A stretch of 55,141 bases of DNA from an uncultured Pelagibacteraceae bacterium (GTDB taxonomy: Bacteria; Pseudomonadota; Alphaproteobacteria; Pelagibacterales; Pelagibacteraceae). This document shows positions 50,812 to 55,141 of this stretch, in pieces. The translations under genes and the position numbers were made by a program. The notes below the pieces were generated by a model. That model was not told where the DNA came from. It searched no databases and saw nothing but the letters and a program-made list of their open reading frames with translations. The stretch is from the NCBI GenBank assembly GCA_902624045.1, contig CACNVX010000006.1, forward strand, positions 1 to 55,141, read 5' to 3'. Positions within the stretch are counted from its first letter, which is position 1. Every line of letters starts with the position of its first letter.

Positions 50812-52002
50812 ATGGAGGTTGAAACTAGAAAGTTGTCTCAAATAATTGACTTAAATAAAATCAGAGTAGTTAATAGACCCATTGCAAAAGCTCATGGCTT
50901 ACCTAATGAATGTTATACAAATAAGGATTATTTATTTTTTGAAAGAAAAAAAATTTTTGAAAATAAATGGGTTGTAATTGGTGTTGGTAGCTCAATTCCA
51001 AACATTGGTGACGCAAAGCCTTTTGATCTTCTTGGAATTCCTTTAATAATTTTGAGAGATAAAAATAATAATATTAGAGTTTATCATAATGTTTGTAGTC
51101 ATCGAGGTTACAAAATTTTACAAGAAGAATGTAAATTAAAAAATGTAATTCGTTGTCCTTACCATTCCTGGTCATATGATATGAATGGGAAGCTAGTTGC
51201 CACTCCTCATATTGGTGGAATGAATAAACATAGTTGTAGTAACTTTAATAAATCTGGAAGTTCCCTTAAAGAAGTAAAGTCATATGTATGGTTAGATTTA
51301 ATATTTGTAAATTTAAATAATAATGAAATTGAATTTGAAAATTATATTAAACCTTTAAGTGATAGATGGGCTAAATTTTGGCCACTTACAGACAGAAGTT
51401 TAATGGTTTACTCAAATGATTATGGGTATTTTAATCTTAATGCAAAATGTAATTGGAAATTTGCAATAGAAAATTATTGTGAAAGTTATCACCTCCCATG
51501 GGTACATCCTGGACTAAATTCCTACTCAAAACTGGACGATCATTATCACATTCAAGGATTACCAAATAGATTTGCTGGACAAGGAACGTTAGTTTATAAT
51601 CCTAGATTTAAAAGTAAGCTAAAATTTCCATGCTTTCCAAGTTGGCCCAAAGATAAAGAAAATATTGCTGAGTATGTAGCTTTATTCCCCAATGTAATGC
51701 TTGGAATTCATAAAGATCATTTTTATGCCTATTGGCTAGAACCAGTTAGCAATGAATATACAAAAGAACATATGGAAATTTATTATGTTGGTAATGAAGC
51801 TGCAAATTCAAAAAAATTTAAATCATTGAGAAGACAAAATTTTGAGCTTTGGAAAGGAGTTCAAAGTGAGGATTTAAATATTATTGAGGGTATGCAAGAG
51901 GGTAGAAACTCTCCATCTTATAATGGAGGAAATTTTTCTCCTAAAATGGATAATCCTACTCACCATTTTCATAAATGGGTTGCTAGTAACTTAATGAAAT
52001 GA
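50812..52002 (+). CDS. Rieske-type oxygenase, quaternary-ammonium class
   Basis: The 396-residue oxygenase alpha subunit has the Rieske [2Fe-2S] ligands C95/H97 (V-C-S-H-R-G) and C115/H118 (R-C-P-Y-H-S-W). The mononuclear iron site is E-N-Y-C-E-S-Y-H-L-P-W-V-H-P with H226 and H231. The bridging residue three before the first His is E223 rather than the usual Asp, a feature described for carnitine monooxygenase CntA. It could hydroxylate choline, carnitine, glycine betaine or proline betaine. It starts the operon with bhmt and dimethylglycine dehydrogenase, so its product likely enters the betaine-to-sarcosine path. No reductase gene is adjacent. Confidence 0.78.
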   Translation: MEVETRKLSQIIDLNKIRVVNRPIAKAHGLPNECYTNKDYLFFERKKIFENKWVVIGVGSSIPNIGDAKPFDLLGIPLIILRDKNNNIRVYHNVCSHRGYKILQEECKLKNVIRCPYHSWSYDMNGKLVATPHIGGMNKHSCSNFNKSGSSLKEVKSYVWLDLIFVNLNNNEIEFENYIKPLSDRWAKFWPLTDRSLMVYSNDYGYFNLNAKCNWKFAIENYCESYHLPWVHPGLNSYSKLDDHYHIQGLPNRFAGQGTLVYNPRFKSKLKFPCFPSWPKDKENIAEYVALFPNVMLGIHKDHFYAYWLEPVSNEYTKEHMEIYYVGNEAANSKKFKSLRRQNFELWKGVQSEDLNIIEGMQEGRNSPSYNGGNFSPKMDNPTHHFHKWVASNLMK

Positions 52003-52013
52003 AAGGATAAATA

Positions 52014-53054
52014 ATGAAAAAAGACCTGATTACAAGATTAAATGAGGGGCCCATAATGTGTGCAGAGGGATATCTTTTTGCAATGGAAAGAAGAGGCTAT
52101 CTTTCAGCAGGACCTTTCGTGCCTGAAGTTGTTTTAGAACATCCAGAGGTGGTTTCACAATTACATAGAGAGTTTATACGAGCAGGCTCAGATGTTGTTC
52201 AAGCATTTACATATTATGGTCATAGAGAAAAACTTAGAATTATTGGTAAAGAAGATATGTTAGAACCACTTCAAAAAAATGCTCTTAAAATTGCTAAAGA
52301 TGCGGCAAGCGAATTTAAAGATTTAGATCTAATGGTTTGTGGAGATGTAGCTAATACCAATATTTTTGATCCTGGAGACAAAAGTACTCATAAAGAATGT
52401 CAAAAAATGTATGAGGAACAGATTGGTTGGGCAAAAGAAGCTGGAGTAGATTTCGTAATAGCGGAAACAATTAATTGGACAGAGGAAATGAAAATTGCAC
52501 TAAAAGCAATTAAAGACTCAGGTTTAATAGCTGTTTGTAATTTTGCAATACCAAGAGGAGACAAAACTAGAGAAGGACATAGTGCTGAAGATGCTTGTAA
52601 AATGATGGAAGATTTAGGTGCTGATGTTGTTGGTTTAAATTGTTACAGAGGTCCAGATATGACTATGAAGCTATTAAAAAAAGTAAGAGATAAAGTTTCT
52701 TGTCATGTTGCTGGTCTTCCCGTCCCTTACAGAACAACTGAAGAAGAGCCAGGTTTTTTAAATATTTCTGATAGTGGGTGCAATTGCATTCCTGGAGGAA
52801 ATGCATTCCCTGTTGCTTTAGATAATTTATTTTGCAATAGATTTGAAATGGCAGAATTTGCAAAAGATTGTGTTTCAAAAAAAATTAATTTTATTGGTAT
52901 TTGTTGTGGAGCCGAAGCTCATCATGTGAGAGAGATGTCAGTAGCAATTGGAAAAAAACCAATATCAATGAAATATATGCCAGATATGAGTAAACACTTT
53001 CATCATGGAACAGATAAATCTTTAAAAAAAGTTAATAAGGAAATTAAATATTAA
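52014..53054 (+). CDS. bhmt: Betaine-homocysteine S-methyltransferase
   Basis: Bhmt transfers a methyl group from glycine betaine to homocysteine, giving dimethylglycine and methionine. The 346-residue TIM barrel has the zinc-binding cysteines C210 (G-L-N-C-Y-R-G) and C297/C298 (I-G-I-C-C-G-A-E-A-H-H-V-R-E-M). The block G-S-D-V-V-Q-A-F-T-Y-Y-G-H is also typical of betaine-homocysteine methyltransferases. It starts 11 bases after the Rieske stop, and its stop overlaps the dimethylglycine dehydrogenase start by one base. In SAR11, bhmt is often under a SAM-V riboswitch. I could not see a convincing one upstream of this operon. Confidence 0.88.
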   Translation: MKKDLITRLNEGPIMCAEGYLFAMERRGYLSAGPFVPEVVLEHPEVVSQLHREFIRAGSDVVQAFTYYGHREKLRIIGKEDMLEPLQKNALKIAKDAASEFKDLDLMVCGDVANTNIFDPGDKSTHKECQKMYEEQIGWAKEAGVDFVIAETINWTEEMKIALKAIKDSGLIAVCNFAIPRGDKTREGHSAEDACKMMEDLGADVVGLNCYRGPDMTMKLLKKVRDKVSCHVAGLPVPYRTTEEEPGFLNISDSGCNCIPGGNAFPVALDNLFCNRFEMAEFAKDCVSKKINFIGICCGAEAHHVREMSVAIGKKPISMKYMPDMSKHFHHGTDKSLKKVNKEIKY

Positions 53055-55141
53055 TGGAAAAAAATGCTAAAGTAGTTGTTATAGGAGGAGGAGTAGTTGG
53101 CTGCTCAATCCTATATCATCTATCAAAGTTTGGTTTAAAAGATTGTATTTTGCTTGAGAGAAACGAACTTACATCGGGTTCATCTTGGCATGCTGCTGGA
53201 AATGTTCATGTTATTTCTTCAGACCCAAATATCTCTAGAATGATGGCTTATACTATTGGTCTCTATAAAGAAATTGAAAAAGAGTCAGGTCATTCAGTTG
53301 GATTTAAACCAAGTGGTGGATTTTATTTAGCTTCAAATGAAGTTTGGGCAGATTATCTTAAAAGAGAAAGATCTAAAGCTAGATACATGGGTCTTGATCA
53401 AGAATTTATTTCTCTTGAAGAGGTAAAGAAGAAACATCCTCTGATAGACCCATCTCGATACTTATTAGCACTTTGGGATCCAATTGATGGAGAAGTTGAC
53501 CCATCAGGTGTAACCTATGCTTTTGCAAAAGCTGCCAAAGTACATGGCGGTAAATATTACACACACACAATTGTTAAAGATACTAAACAGAAAAAGGATG
53601 GTACATGGGATGTATATACAGACAAAGGTAATATTAATGCTGAAATAGTTATTAATGCTGGAGGCCTTTGGGCAAGAGAAGTTGGTCAACTTGCAGGATT
53701 ACATCTGCCCGTTCAGCCTATGGAACACCATTATTTAATTACAGAGCCTATTCCAGAAATTGAGGAAATGGGTGATCAAAGGCTACCAATTGGAACTGAT
53801 TTTGAGGGAAATATTTATTTTAGGCAAGAAGGAAAAGGCATGCTTCTTGGAACTTATGAACCAAAATCAACCCCCTGGAAAGTAGAGGGCACACCAATGA
53901 ACTTTGGTCATGAATTATTGGATCCTAAATTAGATAACATCCAAGACAGGCTAGCAATTGGTTTTGAGCGTATGCCTGCTTTAGAGAGAGCTGGTATAAA
54001 AAATATTGTTAATGGACCTTTTACCTTTGGACCAGATGGAAGCCCTTTAATAGGACCAGTTCCTGGAATGAAAAATTATTGGGTTGCAGTTGGTGTCATG
54101 GCTGGATTTTGCCAAGGGGGTGGAGTTGGAAAATGTATTGCTGAATGGATTATAGATGGAGAGCCATCTATAGATGTATGGGCAATGGATGTTGCTAGGT
54201 TTGGAGATTACGCATCTCCACAATATGGAACAATAAAATCTTCAGAAAACTATGAAAGAAGATTTATTATGACTTTTCCAAATGAAACTTTACCAAAAGG
54301 AAGAAAACAAAAAACTACAGCACTATATGATCGTTTCATTAATCAAGGAGCAGTCATGGGAGACAGTTTTGGTTTAGAAAATGTTTTATGGTTCGCCAAT
54401 AATAAAAACGATGCTTTTGAAAATCCGACGATAAAAAGATCTAGATCTCATGATTATGTATCAAAAGAAGTAATTAATGTAAGAGAAAATGTTGGATTGA
54501 TAGAAGTTGCTAACTTTTCAAAGCATGAATTCAAAGGTCCAGACGCTAGAAAATTTTTAGATCATATAATGGCAGGTCGACTTCCAAAACCAGGAAGAAT
54601 CTCATTATCACCAATGCTATCTTACAGGGGAAAATTATGTGGAGATCTTACTGTAGCATGTTTTGATGAAAATGAATTTATAGTTTTCGGGTCAGGTGCA
54701 GCTCAAGAAATGCATAGACGATGGTTTGAAAGTCACTTAGGAAAATTTAATTTAAATTATACAAATAGATCAGACGAGTATCATGGATTGTCAATCGCTG
54801 GACCTAACTCTAGAAAGGTTCTTGAAAAAATAGTTAGAGAAGATGTTTCAAATGAAAAATTAAAATTTAGAGACTCTAGAAGAATGTTTGTTGGAGGAGT
54901 ACCAGCAATTATAAATAGAATCTCATTTACTGGAGAACTTGGTTATGAAATTTATGTTGCTCCACATTACCAAATTAAACTATATGAAGAGATAATTGAA
55001 GCTGGAAAAGAATTTAATATTAAACCATTTGGTGGAAGAGCCCTTATGTCAATGAGATTAGAAAAAAATTGGGGCGCTTGGACTTTGGATTATAGACCAG
55101 ATTTTACTGCAAAGGAAACAGGGTTAGATGCTTTTATAAAT
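53054..55141 (+). CDS. Dimethylglycine dehydrogenase, 3' end outside window
   Basis: The frame runs open to the last base, giving 696 residues of an incomplete protein. It begins with the FAD site V-V-V-I-G-G-G-V-V-G-C-S (7-18). The S-S-W-H-A-A-G-N motif (43-50) has H46 as the likely covalent FAD attachment. The DAO domain spans about 1-370, an FAO-type middle region follows (about 375-430), and a GcvT-like THF-binding part starts near residue 440, with G-L-S-I-A-G-P-N-S-R-K and S-F-T-G-E-L-G-Y-E. This enzyme oxidises dimethylglycine to sarcosine, transferring the carbon to THF. It follows bhmt in a TAATG overlap. Confidence 0.87.
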   Translation, partial: MEKNAKVVVIGGGVVGCSILYHLSKFGLKDCILLERNELTSGSSWHAAGNVHVISSDPNISRMMAYTIGLYKEIEKESGHSVGFKPSGGFYLASNEVWADYLKRERSKARYMGLDQEFISLEEVKKKHPLIDPSRYLLALWDPIDGEVDPSGVTYAFAKAAKVHGGKYYTHTIVKDTKQKKDGTWDVYTDKGNINAEIVINAGGLWAREVGQLAGLHLPVQPMEHHYLITEPIPEIEEMGDQRLPIGTDFEGNIYFRQEGKGMLLGTYEPKSTPWKVEGTPMNFGHELLDPKLDNIQDRLAIGFERMPALERAGIKNIVNGPFTFGPDGSPLIGPVPGMKNYWVAVGVMAGFCQGGGVGKCIAEWIIDGEPSIDVWAMDVARFGDYASPQYGTIKSSENYERRFIMTFPNETLPKGRKQKTTALYDRFINQGAVMGDSFGLENVLWFANNKNDAFENPTIKRSRSHDYVSKEVINVRENVGLIEVANFSKHEFKGPDARKFLDHIMAGRLPKPGRISLSPMLSYRGKLCGDLTVACFDENEFIVFGSGAAQEMHRRWFESHLGKFNLNYTNRSDEYHGLSIAGPNSRKVLEKIVREDVSNEKLKFRDSRRMFVGGVPAIINRISFTGELGYEIYVAPHYQIKLYEEIIEAGKEFNIKPFGGRALMSMRLEKNWGAWTLDYRPDFTAKETGLDAFIN

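Noticed and set aside
1..55141. tRNA, rRNA, CRISPR arrays, insertion sequences, integrases or phage genes.
   Set aside because: Reading both strands by eye showed no cloverleaf-like tRNA, repeat-spacer array, transposase or integrase-like protein.

Overview
This window is a gene-dense, AT-rich bacterial segment. Intergenic gaps are short and many genes overlap end to start. Gene content and protein style point to SAR11 (Candidatus Pelagibacter, Alphaproteobacteria), most likely a lineage that uses trimethylamine (TMA) and trimethylamine N-oxide (TMAO). This placement comes from gene families and lysine/asparagine/isoleucine-rich proteins, not from a marker gene. I found no rRNA, tRNA, CRISPR array, insertion sequence or integrase, and no gene-free stretch longer than 300 bases.

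Layout. (1) 1-1170: the end of zapE, then yjbQ, then a 60-residue Cys-rich zinc-ribbon peptide behind a pair of Fur-like operators. (2) 19327 down to 1195 (minus strand, possibly one or a few long transcripts): TMAO demethylase (tdm), a MarR-like regulator, a DAO-family oxidoreductase, a divergent glnT-glxBCD module, an uncharacterised 138-residue protein, an ammonium-transporter-family protein (amt) with small membrane proteins, a second and canonical mgsABC-gmaS module, a diaminopropionate ammonia-lyase-like enzyme and a photolyase. (3) 19432-27088 (plus): the TMAO transporter tmoX/tmoW/tmoV with a MORN protein and a small membrane protein inserted, then glpK and gpsA. (4) 27089-37356: TMA monooxygenase (tmm), an iron-type alcohol dehydrogenase with a glutamine amidotransferase, formate-tetrahydrofolate (THF) ligase (fhs), and soxBDAG. 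(5) 37353-46404: a DMT permease, hypothetical proteins, a racemase, a cold-shock protein, purE-purK-GNAT, a dipeptidase-like protein followed by a poorly characterised trio (553-residue protein, DUF3726, zinc peptide), and a Yip1-like protein with a 36-residue leader ORF. (6) 50544 down to 46447 (minus): a betaine-type binding protein and permease, a MetF-like protein and a DmdA-like methyltransferase, closed by a strong terminator. (7) 50812-55141 (plus, divergent): a Rieske oxygenase, betaine-homocysteine methyltransferase (bhmt) and dimethylglycine dehydrogenase (cut by the window end).

Together the genes describe a methylated-amine and one-carbon hub. TMA is oxidised to TMAO (Tmm). TMAO is also imported (TmoXWV) and split to dimethylamine plus formaldehyde (Tdm). 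Methylamine is captured as gamma-glutamylmethylamide (GmaS) and N-methylglutamate (MgsABC). Betaine is demethylated through dimethylglycine and sarcosine (Bhmt, Dmgdh, SoxBDAG). Methyl groups enter the THF pool through several GcvT-type domains, and Fhs interconverts formate and 10-formyl-THF. No recognisable dimethylamine monooxygenase (dmmDABC) lies in the window.

The best candidates for undescribed biology are: the second, divergent glnT-glxBCD-amt module, whose FMN subunit keeps an Fe-S-like cysteine cluster that the canonical MgsC paralogue has lost; the transporter-MetF-DmdA-like operon, a self-contained uptake-and-demethylation unit of unknown substrate; and the dipeptidase/553-residue/DUF3726/zinc-peptide cluster.
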